This document shows positions 22,701 to 37,700 of a stretch of 64,000 nt of DNA, one piece after another. The notes beneath the pieces were generated by a model. That model ran no database searches. It had not been told where the DNA came from and saw only the letters and a program-made list of their open reading frames with translations. The stretch covers positions 3,946,001 to 4,010,000 of the forward strand of contig OX465281.1 of assembly GCA_949987705.1 (NCBI GenBank), in the 5' to 3' direction. This DNA is from Thereva unica. Lineage: Eukaryota > Arthropoda > Insecta > Diptera > Therevidae. The translations under genes were made by a program, and so were the position numbers. The first letter of the stretch is position 1; each line of letters opens with the position of its first letter.

Positions 22701-25700
22701 GAGCTTCTAGATACTCTACATCTACAACTACCAGGTTGTTTTTTTCTTCTAATATTATATATAAAGAGAAAACATGGCTAAATGAAAAACAAAAACAATA
22801 ATCACGAATGGAAAAGCAAAAAGTGCAATTAATGTTGTAATAAAATCTCTAAATGTGAATTGAATGTAAAATTGATTGAAACCATGAGCATGCTCTAGTG
22901 GACAATACCGGTACTTTCAGTTTGGAATATTTGGCCATAACTATAAACGAAATGCATACAATTTTATTTTATTAAATAATTAACTATGAAAGCTTCTAAC
23001 AATGTTAAATGATTTGTAAATATAGAAAAATGTGCTTTAAATTGTCATGAGTTTAAAGTATTTTTGGATGTTGGGTGTCCAAAAATACGGTTGGAGTGAA
23101 ATTTAAAAAAAAAAAAAGTATGAATAACTTTTATTTCCCCTTACCAAGTGCACATGGAATATGTACATAAAATCTACTGTGTGGTACAATATATGTGGGC
23201 AAAAACGCGGAAAAAGGCATATGCGTGTCCGGAGCCGATGACCGTTTTAGAATCGGAAATGAGTACCCCAAAAAAAATGCTTTCGGTGGATACCGACCTA
23301 GACAACATTTTTCCACAAAAAAAAAAACGGCCATCCAGCCAGCCATAAAGCCCGGCAGGCCCCAGAAACTGTGCAAAATTTCCCCTCCGTAGCATGGCCC
23401 AACTACAAAAATCCAGATTAATTGGGCACATTAAATGGACCAACTTGTGCGATTCGGGATAGGACGTTCACGAATGGTTTTTGGGGCCTAAAACTTTGAT
23501 TTTTTCTCTTTTATCGCAAACCGGAACGCCAGAATACAGAACTTACACGTATTCGAATTTTGTCCGAAATTTTCCGTTAAAATTGCGAACCGCAGTGCCG
23601 CTAGAGCCTGCATGCGTTCGAATGTTCTGTTGTGGCTCCCTCTGCTCGGGGGATGTTTCATGAACATGCAACAATTCGAAAACCCATTCGGCGCGTTCGA
23701 TTTGAATCCCTAACTGTAAAATTCGCTTGCTCTAAAATTCAAAGTGCAAACGCATATTCAAACAAGTCCCCACCGTGGCAGTCGCGGTTTCAACTTCAAA
23801 CCGAAAAAAACGCGTCAGAAGTGGAAAGTTCAAGTTGTTCTAAGAAGCTGTGGTCACCGGTAAGCGGAAATTCACTCAGGATTCTTCCTGAACTCAGAAA
23901 AGCGATTTTAAGTCAAATAGTCCCCTCCGTGGCGGTCCCCTCCGTAGCAGCTTTTTCTTGAAATCTTCAATAAAGATAGAAATTCTGAGAAAATTTCCCC
24001 AAGAAAGTTCCAAAATGGTAGACGGTCGCCTTGTAACCCCTGTAGCAGAAACGGGCTTGTTTTGGGGCCATATGGGGGAGAACCCACAAAATCTCGGTCG
24101 GTAAACTTTTTTTTGCTGGGTTTTGAATGTGCAAATATGCCCTTTTTCGCGTTTTTGCCCATGTAGGTCATTCATTACATCCAATTTCGGACAAGTCTTG
24201 ATAACGAGACTCTCTTTAGAGCCAGTGTTGCCACTCTGTTAGCGTTTTGTCGTATCCATTACAATACAGAAAAAGTATCCAATCGTATCCATCGCCTTTC
24301 TGTACGTGGCAGTTCAGCTTGAAAGCGTTTATAACGACGTCTCCATGAAATCACAGAACACTCGAGGAAATTTTCTTTTTGTAATGATAAGAGAAGAGCA
24401 GCTGTCTAAAGTAGAACAAAAAATCTCATCCGAAATTGCCCTACCAAAAAAAATAGAGCAGAAACCCGTGCTTTACGTTGCTCCAGTTCAAGTTAAGCGG
24501 CCAACACACTTTCAATTTCAACTGCGCAGTTGAACTGTGTAAAAAACTGTACGATAAACTGACCTGGAAGTGTGTGGGTTCATCAGTTCATTGCACGGCT
24601 CAGTCTCATCAGTATTGTTGATTTGAATACATCTGACGGAACTGAACGATAAACTGTCAGCCCACTGACCTGCCCAATTTATCGGAGCAAAAGAAGAGGG
24701 TCGAGAAGCTTAGGTCTGAGGATTGAGTGAAAATAGTTCAAAACTGCATAGTTCACACAGTTCAGACATAACGTCACACGTGATAAACTGTGCAGTTAAA
24801 GTGATAGTGTGTGCGCTACTTTAAAGCAGGCTCATTTTGCTAACACCAATAAACATAACTATTAATGAAAAGTACGTCACAACTTTGAGATAATATGTAG
24901 CTGACATTAGAAATTAATTATACTGATTAGACAAGAAAGGGTAATTATATATATGGATTTTGAAAAATGAAAATAAAATTACGATAAGCGCGAACGTATC
25001 CTTTTTCGAGAAAACGTATCATCGTATTCATATAATTTTTTTCCACTAAATAGTATCCATAATGATACGAACGTATCCAAAATGGCAACACTGTAATAGA
25101 GCTCTACAGGAAAGGATGTAGACATTGGCTTATTGAAACAATCGAAGAACAATTTCACATTATGACTGAAATTTTCGAAATCGCTATTCACGCGGCATAT
25201 AAGGTATCCTGCCCAATAAGGCAAAGCAAAAAAAAAATTTCCTGGGGTGAAATAAATATCTCTTTTAACTGAGGAAGTAAACAAGAGAGATCTTCAATAA
25301 CACCTACATACAAGGTTGACAGTCCTACAAAGACACAGTATACAGACGTAATGTAAAAGAGACTGACAGCTTCGAATACCGTAAAAAAGGCACCTAGTGA
25401 CGTCAGCACTAATGCAGAAACAACAACAACTGCTTCGATTTTATATGGAAAGCTATCATCATGTAAACGATATACGGTCTTTTACATTACCTTGTTTCTG
25501 TATAACATGTATAAAGACATCCAATCCTGGGGCAGCAACGTTATAAGCACGGGATGGGCCCAGAACAAGTTCGATGAAAGGCTGTTCAAACAGTTTATCC
25601 TACAGGAGAACATTGAATAGCCAGGATGCGCTAGCGGCGATGAAGTAAGCCTCTAGCCTTTCACATAAAAAAAAAGCATGTGACGACTTTATGCCACAGA

Positions 25701-28700
25701 GCCCAAAAGTCCGCAAACGACCATCAAACTTCTTCTGGATCGACGAAATTGAAAAGCGTCGAAAGATTTGTATAAGGGCGAGAAAGCGCTACCAGCGAAA
25801 GCGGCAACGTGCGGATTTCGACAAGCTCTTTATGGAATATAATGAGGCAAGTAGCCCTCTTCTTCCAAATTTCATGCGGAAGAGTAAAGCGGAGCGTTTG
25901 AAGAGCCTGTGCAATAAAGCGAATAGTAATACATGGGGGGGGGGATTGCACAGGGTAATATTATCGTTGATCAAGGGTAAGCGGTCCCCAACGATTACCT
26001 GCCTGTAAATGGTGCAAAATATGGAACAGACCTTGAACGGGGGTATGGATAGCTTGCCTGCAATAAATGTGGATTAGATGAGACATTCCAGAAGTAACGG
26101 AACAAGAAACTATAGAAGCCACGAATAGGAAAAGCTCCTGGGTTCAGAGCGGTGAAGTTGGCAGCTAGTTTGGCACCACGTGGATTCGCTTGAGTATTCA
26201 CAGCGTGCTTGAGGGATGGAGTGTTCCCAACTGGGGTAAGCCCCCAGGATTCTCGTCAACTTACAGACAAATATGCTTCCTAAATACTATGGGCAAGCTT
26301 TTCAAAAGTGTCATACAAATATAACAGCGCCGAGACGGAAGGCGGCTTGTCGGAAAGGCAATTCGGCTTCCGGAAGGCTAGATCGACAACGGATGCTGTC
26401 AATATGGTGGTTGCGCATTGCTAACCCTTGACATGAAGAATGCTATCAACACTGCGAGGTGGAGCAGGATTGTCGAGGCGTTGTTAAAGCTGGATATCCC
26501 GAACTATTTAATGCGCATTGTGATAAAATTCCACGAACGTTGGACCCTACGATGCGATGAGGGAGTACAGAACAACCTACGGAGTCTACCAGGGCTGTGC
26601 CCTTGGTCCCCTCCGATGGATCATCATGTATGATGAAGTACAGGGGCTACGCCTCCCACGAGAAGTAATAGCTATGGATTCATCGATGACATCGGGGTCG
26701 CGGTAGTAGGAAAGCAACTCGACGAAATCGAGATATTCGCAAACGAAGCGATATGGGAGATAAAGACATAGATCGAGAACGTTGATCTCATGCTATAGCT
26801 GAGCGCAAAACAGAAGTAGTGCTAATCAGCAAGCGGAAAAAGGTGAACACCGTAGCGGTGAAACTAGGTGACCAGTTCATCCGCTCCCAGCCCGCGCTAA
26901 CGAGGGTGGTCTGAAAAGTTTCCGACCTCACCGTGAAGATAGCAGCACTCGTCAATAAAAGCTACTGAATGTAGTTGTGCATCCTTCGAGCCTGCTGTGC
27001 ATATCGCACGTCGTCAGATGATCCTCATCGATATTTCTGTAGCGGGGGACACATCGCAGCATGGCGGAGGAGGTGGGACGAGTCTACTGAGGGGCAATGG
27101 ACACATAGACTTATACTAAATTGGAGAAGTCTGTTATAAGGGAATATGGGGAAGTGAGCTACTACCTCACACATGTAGTTCTTGAGTGAGCATGGATGTT
27201 AAAGAACATACCTTCAACGTTTCACCGCTCTGCGCCGAATTACGTCCCTGTGTGTTGGAGACAGGAGCGATTCCTCTTCATCCCAAAGGCAGGAAGAAGT
27301 CGCCACGAATCCGCCAAGGTCTATAAGTCTATAACTTAACATCCTTTGTACTCAAGGCACTGGAAAGGATCATCGACTAACATATCCGCCAATCCTGACT
27401 TTACTGTCTCCAACTAAACATGCCTATCTCAGAAATCCACTTAGACAGCTTTACAAGAGATGGTGCGAACTACAAAAAGCACCTTACATTACAAACAATA
27501 TACACTGACAGCGTTGACACCTTTAACAATGTACGTACTGAATCGATTCGCGAAGCACTCATAGCCGCAAATATAGAAGCAATAGGCAATGGTTGGCGAC
27601 TACTTGGAGTTCGAGAATAATCCCAGCAAAAAAGGATTCTCACCTTCAACTACTCCCCTAACAGTTCACGATTTTGGGCACTTGCCCGTGCACCCTACAT
27701 TTCAAATGAAAATGCTGGCGATGCTGAAGTCCTGCCAGAGCTAGACAATCATCCTCAAACCTACACAGATTCAAAATACATAGTTCTTCCTGAGAACAGG
27801 AAAATTTATGTCAGATAAAATAACAAAAATCTGCGGAATACTTAATAACCACCAAGTGGGCCACTAAGTATCAGAAAATCAAAAGAAACTGCTTAAACTA
27901 GATTTGTGATTGCTGGAAATCCTAAAAATTTAAGACTATATTAAATAAATAGTTCTCAAACCATCATCATACTTAGTGAAAGCAAATAATGTACTTAAAA
28001 TTAAATATTTCACCTTCAGCCAAACACATTTAAATGTAATAAAACATGTGCGGCTGCATAAAGCTGCTTTTTAATTTCGTTCTTAATTTTAACACTACAT
28101 TTAATATTATACTTAATTAAAATGCACTAAGCTTTATCAACATTGATGTATTTACCTAAGCAGAACGGACAGAATAATGCTGTTAATGTAGATTTATCAA
28201 TTAAAGCGTATGCATTCCCTTTTGTTCATAAAGTAAATATAAAAATAAATATGGTGTGTAGATTATTTTACATTCTAATTATAAATAATGATTAAAATTC
28301 CAAATCTGAATGTGTCTGAAGCTAAATTATTTATTAGAATAGTAATTATCTTAGTAATAATAATAATATTTAATAGTAATAAATATAACTGAAACTTATA
28401 TTCGGAAATTATTTATAATTCTTACAGCAACAGTGGAACCATTTTTTCCAACTCCTCCAATGACAAACATTCTTGAAAAAGAAATTAAATTACTCAGAAA
28501 ACCAAGAGAGAAAATCAACACAGGTGTGCAATTCCAACGGACACCGATAACAGGTATCTGTTAAATAAAATAAATACGATATTTGTTTTTACATATATTA
28601 TGTACATACAACTATAATACGTTTCTATATATAATTATATTGATTTAACCAAGAGGATTACAATTTGTTGAGACTTATTTATTTGATAGTATTTTGTACC

Positions 28701-31700
28701 TATTAACAACTATTTCAATATACTAACGGTCATGCGATATCTTCTTCAAAATGGACACATTGATTCGCAACTAATAAAAATAATCGTTTTAGTTCTATCT
28801 TAGTTTTTAATAATGCCTGGATTTGTGTGTGTTTGTTTCAAAAAAGGAAATTAATAATACACAAAAAGGTAAATAATTCAATTAATTTTATCAAATAAGA
28901 CTAAGACAGGACATTGCACAAAACATAAAAAATACCTTAAAAAAATAACATATGCGAAGTTTATTTTGAAATTTGCACAATCTTTATTTTCCAAGAGCAT
29001 ACGCCATATCCATATCAGATTAAAACACCAATCCCAGAAACTAAGCCCGAAGCCCGACCCTCCTGGAGATTGTCCCCCCCTCGCACATTTTTATATGGAA
29101 TCCAGAATATTCGAAACAGTCAGGATTTCATGGCAAGGACTTCAGCAACGTGTCAGAACTAATGATTTAAGGAATAACGATATAAAACTTGCAATATGGA
29201 ATGTGAGAACATTATATAGTCATGGAGCAATAACTAACGCAAAAGTGATTAACGAACCGGGAACAGAATAGCCGAATCCGCCAGCAATCCCTACCCGCCA
29301 TTCCCGACGGTCTATCGCCATCTGAGCTAGCGGAACAGGCGACCGCACGGACTATGCGAATCATCCGAAATGCTTGCGAAGAAGCAGTGCCGAGATGCGG
29401 GTATAGCCGGCGAGGCCGCCCTGCTTACTGGTGGATGAACGAGATTGTGGTACTTCGCAAGATGTATCTACGCAGCCCCTTTGGCCCTGAAGCAAGCCAT
29501 AGTCTGGCCAACGGAGATGCGGACTCTCCAGCATTTGAGATGTGGACCGAGACTTGTTGAGACTAGGGTACAGGATCGTCACGAAGAGGCTGGAAGCCTT
29601 TGCTCAAGGTTCCCCAGAGATCCAGCCATAGGCGATATCGTGGACACCCTCTTCCTCACCCATCCGCGGCGACCACTGCCCTCGGACGTTGAAACCCTCT
29701 CCCCCCCCTTCAACGAAGAGAAGCTGATAATGGCCCTTCGCTCGATACGTAACCGGAAGGCTTCTGGTCCAGGCGACCTTCCAGCAGAAATATTGAAGGC
29801 AGTAGGCTGGAAGCTACCCTTCTCTCTTGCTGGAGAAGTACAACTCGTGCCTAAAGACGGGTAGTTTCCCTGGCCGCTGGAAGATCGCGACACTTGTACT
29901 GCTCGGCAAGGGAGGGGGTCGGCAGACACGGCGGTGTCTTACAGAGCCTTGTGTATGTTGGACAAGACGGGGAAGCTACTGGAGAGGCTACTGACGGCAC
30001 TCCTTCACGAGACCGTACAGACGGCAAGAAACCTGGCCGACAGACAGTTTGACTTCCGACCAATCCGCTCCACTATTGATGCGGTCCAACAGGTTGTTGA
30101 GGCTGCCTGGTCAATCGAGCGGGGAAATCACTGTTCCCGACACGTGTGCCTGCTAGCTACGCTAGACGTAAAGAACGCCTTCAACTCCGTTAGATAGAAC
30201 AGGGCGCCTGGGGTGATGGAGCGCGAAATCGGACTCCCTCAGTTCCTGCAAAGGAACTCCCTCAGTTCCTGAATGAGCGCTTCATAGAATATGACACCAA
30301 CGATGGTTTGCGAAGGAGGTAGGTAACATCTGGGGCCGTCCAGGGCTGCATTCTGGGACCCGATGTTTGAAACATTCCCTACGACGGGCTCCTGCGTCCG
30401 GTCATGCCATGCTGATCATCACCGCGAAAGATGCCGAAGCCATGCAGATGCGCCTTAACCAGGCAATGCGTAGAATCTCCTCCTGAATGGACGACTGCGG
30501 ATTTGAGCGCACAAAACCAAGATCATGTTACTCACGAAAAAGCGCATCAACACGGTGCGCAATTTCAGGGTGGGAGACGCGACAATCGAATCAGCGAGGG
30601 CCGTGAAGTACCTCGGGGTAATGCTTGATAACAAGCTATCCTTGTACTGCTAGCGGCGGACAAGGCAACGGCGGACAAGGAAACGTTCGCGGATCATGGC
30701 GAACGTTCACGGTCCCAGACCCTGCATGCGACGTCTGCTCATGCGCATGGCACAGTTGATTTTGCTCTACGAAGCAGAGGTGTGGACGGACGCCCTGCGG
30801 TATGAAAAATATCGCAAGCGCATGGCCGCAGTACGAAGACGGGGAGATCTCCGCGTCGCGTGTTTCTACAGCACGGTCTCCGAGCCCGCAGTGCTGGTGG
30901 TCGCTGCAGTCATTCCGATTGACCTGCTAGCCCAAGAGAGGCAGTCCGTCCGTAGATAGATCAGCAGGATGGGGAAACGCGAGGCGGCGAGGAAAGCCAG
31001 GGCCAACACCATGGAGATCACTCGACACAATTGTTGGGATAATGCTTCGAGGCCCCGAGGAATGGTCGTGGGTGGCGCGATTTGTCCAAGCCATTATAAA
31101 AACGAAAAAAACGGAGACGGAGGGTCACTGATCTGTCTCCACGGAGCCTTGACATCTTCTTGCCCAAGCTGGAGGGACATGTAAAGGGTCATGATAGTGA
31201 TGCCCACCCGAAGTAATGCCTCGTGGCAGTGAGTAGTCAGCAAGAATTTGACACTATCGTCTAAGTGCGGATCCTTAGCATTGATCGAGTACAGGGAGTG
31301 CATGAGGAGATGACTATGAACCTTGCGTTTGATCTTTTGGATGTTGTATGAGCTCGGGAATGGAGGTTGTCCACAGTCGAGCTGTTCTAGTAATTTCTAG
31401 ATTGATATGCGTGTGAAAATAAGGGCTGCAGACTGTAAGAGTGAGCCGAGTTCCCTTGGCTTGGGTTGCGGAAAAACATTGTTGTGGAGGCAGAACATTA
31501 TTTATTTCAGTGGAACAGTTACTATAGCAGAAGCAGCAGAATTTCGCCAGAGCCGCTACACTTCCGCGGTGGCCTAATGAGTCAATTGAGAAGCAAATGA
31601 CCCCGTCACCAATAAGTTTCAGAGCGCGATTTTGCACCTTGTCCCAAACTAAGGCGATTCTCGAAACCGCGGCCACTTTTTGAGTTGAATTCTAGGCGGG

Positions 31701-34700
31701 AACGAATACAGAATTTGTCGATTACAGTCCTGGCTGACGGCTAAAGGAGAAATTTGTACGTTTTGAAAAATTCCAAACATTGGGATGTCTGTTTAGCAAT
31801 TTGAATATTGAGAGATTGTTCGGCCGTCAGTTCTAGACTGTCCACTGGGGAGGAATTGTAGATCATGTTTTATTCAAAATAAGACAGTACTTCGTTTTTG
31901 ATATGTAATTTAACATAATTCTTGTGGCCCCAATCTAGAAGCAGTTGTATATCCCTGTTGATTGGATTGGCCATAAGTTCACGGTCATACAGAGGCAGGC
32001 TTACATTACCGAAACTATACTAGTAACGCAGATTCTTGTCTTTTTTGTATGTGATAGACTAGAGGCTTAGGGAAATCGCCTTTGTACTGTCCGACAAACT
32101 ATATTTTTTCATATCAATGTCGAACGGCAGCTCTAGTCGGAAGATAGAGAGAAGAGATAGATAGAGAGAGAAGTGAAGGAAGGAACTATCATAATCTAGC
32201 CGCGATATTTTATTCCACACATTCCCCAACATTTCGCGACTCTGACATCGAGGCATCGAGAGCAACTCGCTGGAGTGTTATGCCTCCTGAAACGAGTTGA
32301 ATCTCTGACATGCGCTTGGTGGAGCGGGGAAGGACTAAGGAAGGCTATGACAGGAGGAATCAGGAATGTAAAGAGGAAAGAAGAAAGAAGGAAAGTTATG
32401 TAGGTGGGAAAGTGGAAAAGGCGAAGGACCGTGGGCTGGCCGGGAAACGAACCCGGGACCTCTGGGATTGTAGCCAGACGCCTTACCCTAGACTTGAGCA
32501 AACCTGTGAAGTAAGTTGGAGGGTAAAGGGCCAGCATAAATTACTATAATTACTATAATATCAAAATTTAAAAAAATGAAGGTTTAGATAACATATTTGG
32601 CCCCAAATCCCAATCAATTTTCATAACATATACCTGAATTTCAAACTGCAAGTATTACAATTATAGTTTTAAAACGAAACTTGCACTGAACATATTTGCT
32701 CTTTTCTGTTTCAGTGCAGTATATACTATCAAATTCTTAATTTTTGGATATTTATAATGTAAATATCTTATTTTCAACAAAGAAATTAAATGTTAATACA
32801 TTTAAAAACATAAACAAAACAAAGAAAACCAAAATTTTAAGCCAAGAATGTATATATTGAAATGTGTTCTGTGTTGTAATTATTTTTAATAAATTTATAA
32901 AGTTTCAGTTTTATTGTATTTCTTTTTTTTTAACATTGTTAAAAGCTTTCTCCCTAAAATAATATTCAAATTAATCAAAAAATAAAAAGTTTCACCAGCA
33001 TTAAAATTGCAAAACATGCTAAACACTAGCATGCAAATTATACATAATAAAAATTCCTTCAACGAAAGATAATTGAATAAAAAACGAATAAAATTACTAA
33101 ACACATAAAAATAACAACATTAACATATACAAAACAGAAAAAAAACAGACGCACATACGCCAATGCAGCACTTAAACTTAATTTTAATTAATTAAATAAA
33201 TAAAATTCGAAATCCAAGATGCACTGTACGAGAGATGCATGTCAGCTCTATATTAAAAATAGTTAAAATCATATAATAATTATCGAGATGTAATAAACGA
33301 AACACGAAATTAAAATTCCTTTATACATTAGCCAGCATTCAAGAGTTTGAATGTTTTTAATTAAAAATGTATTGGTTTACTTTGGAGCCAAAAGATGGTA
33401 TTCGATAAATGTTTAATTATAAAAGAGTAACTCTTATTTAGAAAATGTTTTTAATTTTTGTAAATTTTCATTCTATGAATGACGGACTTACGGCAACTGT
33501 TGAACCATTCTTGCCAACACCTCCAGCCAATATAACTGAAGTTATATAGGATAATGACCATAGTCCACAAACTATAGTCATTGCAGTCATAGATGTCCAC
33601 AATTCAACGCTACCAATTATCTATGCAGAACGTAATTTCAAAACAAAAAATTGTACAGTTGTTTGTATGGGGAGAGTTTTTTTTTTTTACAAAAGTGTTG
33701 CTGAATTAATTTTGTATTAATATTACATGAAAATGTCGCATCATGCCAAATCAAAAAACAAGTTAAATTATTCGGGATTTTGTTGGAACAATATAGTTGT
33801 GCTTGCGGGTATGTTAAAGACAAGAGGAACTACTTTATACTTATAGCGGACGACAGGGTATTCGATGAGCGATGAGATAGCTATCCTTTTAGTGGCAACA
33901 TAATTCTTAAATCTTACATGTCATCCAAACAATGACCAACGCTTATGGCTTTCAAAATATAATCGCCAAGTTTAAAGTCAATGATGTGGAATACATCGAT
34001 CGTATGATCGTATGAAGAAGCTTTGTAGAATTGATCGCCATCAACCTGTCCAGCATCGTAATATGGATCCAAAATTCACAAAGATTTCTTCAATTATTTT
34101 TGCCAGTTATGTTTCGTTTCGTTTCGTCGTTTATATCCCAAACGCAAAGTGGAAACGAAAGTTTTTTTATCACATAGAAGTTTGTATGCGCCCGTCTTTA
34201 TTCACCAAACCTGAAATCCACGTTAGTGCAGTGCTCTTCTTCTTCTTTGATGCGTTAGCTGGTGATCCGAGCGGGCGTCCCCTCAACGGATACGCTGTTG
34301 TCGGTGCCGCTGGGCCTCGAACTCTATTCACGATTCGTTTCCATTCTTGGCGGTTTTTGGCGACAGTGCAATGCAATACAGAGAAAAGTATAGAAATTGC
34401 TGTGCTTTCAAAGAGCTCCAATTCGCGTTTCCACTTTCCGTTTGGGATGTAAACGGGCCTTTATAGGTTTCAATTTATAACCTATGTAAGCTACATAGCT
34501 ATTTGTAATCGGTCCCACCCGGGAATCGAACAATGCATAAGCTAAAGCAGATCGCAGGTAAAATCAACCATTCATTGAAAGTTATCAGGAATGCCAAAGC
34601 AAGTAGTACAGTAGATCAAGAGAGCGGCCGCAGTATATTTGGACCATGTATCTAACCAAAGGAAAAAAAGAAGAATGCCAATGCAAGGAATGGAAAATTT

Positions 34701-37700
34701 GCTTCAAGTATTTCTTCTTCTTACAATATCGCTACAGTTCTAAGGTTCTAGGAATCTGGCTTGGCTTATTTCCGAGTAGAATTCTCCTGATTTCTTCCAG
34801 CTTGTTGCTGATTTTGTTTACATGATCGAACTAGTTTCTAGTCCTTCCACCCGGTGATTCCAGGTCAGAACGGTGACTTTAACTTTATGGTTGGATAGAA
34901 GATGACTTCCTCGCTTATTGTAAAGTGGGAAAAAAAGAAAGAAGGAATATTATCAATGTAGCACAAGTACAAATACCAAATCCCATCTCGCTGCGTGGAA
35001 TCGAACTACAGATCTCTAGGATGTTAGTCGGATACACTAATCCCTGGATTAAAGAGACTCAAAAATTTAGAGTTACACTGCAGCAAGGATTCGTGAAGTG
35101 ATTGCGCTAGTACGGAAGCTGTAAACGACGTTTGAAGTCTGGAAAATGGACCGTCTACGTAACGTATATAAAAAGGAGATATAACAGAATCCAGCTATTT
35201 TGGGGGTGTAACATTCTTGAGAGGCGGTCAGTTATCAGCAGAATAAGAATAACATGCAGCATATTAAAAAATGCACGTGCCGCAACTGTTCCGGACTGAT
35301 GGAAGCGCGAACATCAGCCTCATACACGTTCACGCCCCTTCGGAAGAATTCCCAGGCCATTAAAAAGGAAAAATTTTTCGAGGTATTTGACCGGGAGCTT
35401 AATAGTTACTCCAGGTATTATGTAAAAATATTCCTGGGAGATCTGAACGCCAAAGTAAGCGATATGTCGGCACCCACAGCTTGCATGAAAACACTACTGA
35501 CAATCGGCAACGAGTTGTAGAGATGGCTGCAAATAAGAATTTGATGGTTACTCGAAGAAAAATTAAGAGCTCAGAAAAGAAGGAAAGAAAATTTACAGAC
35601 AAAAAAGGAAGTCGGCAGAGTTCTACCGAAGAGTCCGCGGCATCACCTAAAGGCATCTTGAAGCGATGGAAGAGCATTTTCATGGTTTTCTATTTAGCTA
35701 ATATTGAGGAATTGGAGGCTCCGCCAATATCTGACGGTAATCCTACGCTGCCGTCACAAAGTTCAGAAGAAGTTAGAGCTAGAACCGGCTATTCATGTAC
35801 GCTGTTCCAAAAATCTTGAATTAATGTGAAGAGGTCGATTGAAACAACTTACGTGCTACCACCCCTGAACAATGCACCTTTTTGCTGTGGAAGCAGTCGT
35901 GTTCACGCTTGCGGAAGCTTTTCCAGAAAACTGGAAAAAAGGCATTTTGTGCCTGGTATATAAGAGGAGATATCACAGGGTTGGGCCCCTATGTGAGGAA
36001 GGACGACTCCGGAAATTCTACAAAGACAAGATCTACAGTACAATCTACAAATCTACAAGACAATTCCATGTGCTTCCGTGTAATTCTCAAGTCACATAGA
36101 ACACGAATTTTTGGGCCTGAAATTTGATCTTTTAAAAGCAAACCGAACTTTTATGGTAATCTGCAAAAATCTGCCCATCAACTTTATCATCAAACTTATT
36201 GTTTGCCACAACATCCCTTAACAATTACAATAATACTGTTCCAACACTATATTTTTTACGAAAGAACAAATTACATGTCTAAAAAAATTGATGCGACATT
36301 TTCGTTTTATTAATAAATGCAAAAAGTTTAAAAAGAAAAAATGCTTCTCATAGTACTCGTACATGCAGTCGGAGATAATCAAAGAAAAATTAAAAATGTT
36401 TTATGACATTTTTGCTTTTATTTTGAAAAAAATAAGAAAACATATCGATGCTATGTACGGATGAGCTTATTAACCACACAATAAAATATATATTGTGGTC
36501 AATCAAATGATATAATAAAAAAATTATATATAAAAGCTTTAATCTATGTATATATCAGGCCAAACAAATTCATAACAATCAAACAATAAATATTAAAATA
36601 TACTAAGCTGAAACATGTATATTTATATATATAGAGAGAAAGCAAAATAATTAAAGAAAAAAATCAACAAAAATTAAGGACAGAACAAAAGAGTGAAATT
36701 CTGTTGTTGTTTTTTTTTCTATATTATATAATAATATATATATAAAGAAAAATAAAAATCAATGTTGAAAATTATTTTATATATAAGCCTATCCTAAATT
36801 TTGTTGGGGGAGTTTTTTTTATTTCTAAAATTGTTATATACTTATTAAATGATTTTTTTAAAAATAAACATTTTTATATGTTGTTTGTTTGGAGAGAGAA
36901 AAAATAAAGTATGAAACTAATAAGAGACAAATATATAGAAAAAAGGATAAAAATTTTGTTCAAATTTTCATTTCGATGAAATAGTTGACGCTTCTTTTTT
37001 TTGTTCTATGTAGAAATAAAAAAATAGGATCTAAAATTACAATTTCCTTATCTATTTTCTTTTTGAATTTAGTTTTCACAAACTGTAATCAAAAATTTTT
37101 CAAATTTAATTTCACTTTCTTTGGTAATTTCCAAGGTAATAAAAAAAACACGAACATCATGTAAATCTTAAAACATACCTTAGTTAGCCAAATTTCTGGA
37201 CCAAATATAGCTGATATTAAATGTATTCCCATAATTGTTACTTGTGCCTCGGTAACATCAATTTTACCAAATCGAAGTGTCCCAGAGACATACGTCTGCC
37301 AATGGGCACAATAGAATAATGTTATCGCACAAAAACACTAGAATAAAATTGAATTATCGCTTTTTTTTAAAGATTGAATATTCTTTAAGTAATTTTAATG
37401 AACCTGAAAGAATAACCAGTTAGGATAAGTACCTAACTGACATGCTATACATGCTGACAATGCTACGAAAACTGTTGATATTGAGTCGCATCCATGATCG
37501 AATAGCTCTCCTAGGGGGGAAGATGTATTTGTTCTTCTCGCTTGCTTTCCGTCTATAGCGTCTAAACTTTGATATATAAAAAGGCCAACTGCACATAAAA
37601 GGCATGACCAGCGGGGTGGAAATGATTTTCCATCTGGACTATAACTGAAATATGGAAAGATAAACGATAAATTTTTAAGTAAAATTTGTTGCATTAAATG

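Noticed and set aside
23131..23443. Two overlapping minus-strand frames of 80-90 codons with aromatic-rich peptides
   Set aside because: They fall in the subterminal arm of an inverted-repeat element, and the second arm gives similar spurious frames at 23894-24184.
32435..32505. Possible tRNA gene on the minus strand
   Set aside because: A- and B-box-like halves are present, but no paired acceptor stem closes around them, and a pyrimidine-rich body follows, as in a SINE.
34170..34452. Overlapping open frames on both strands (146 and 83 codons) with a GC-richer centre
   Set aside because: They lie inside a MITE bounded by inverted TTTAYATCCCAAACG arms and show no recognisable domain.
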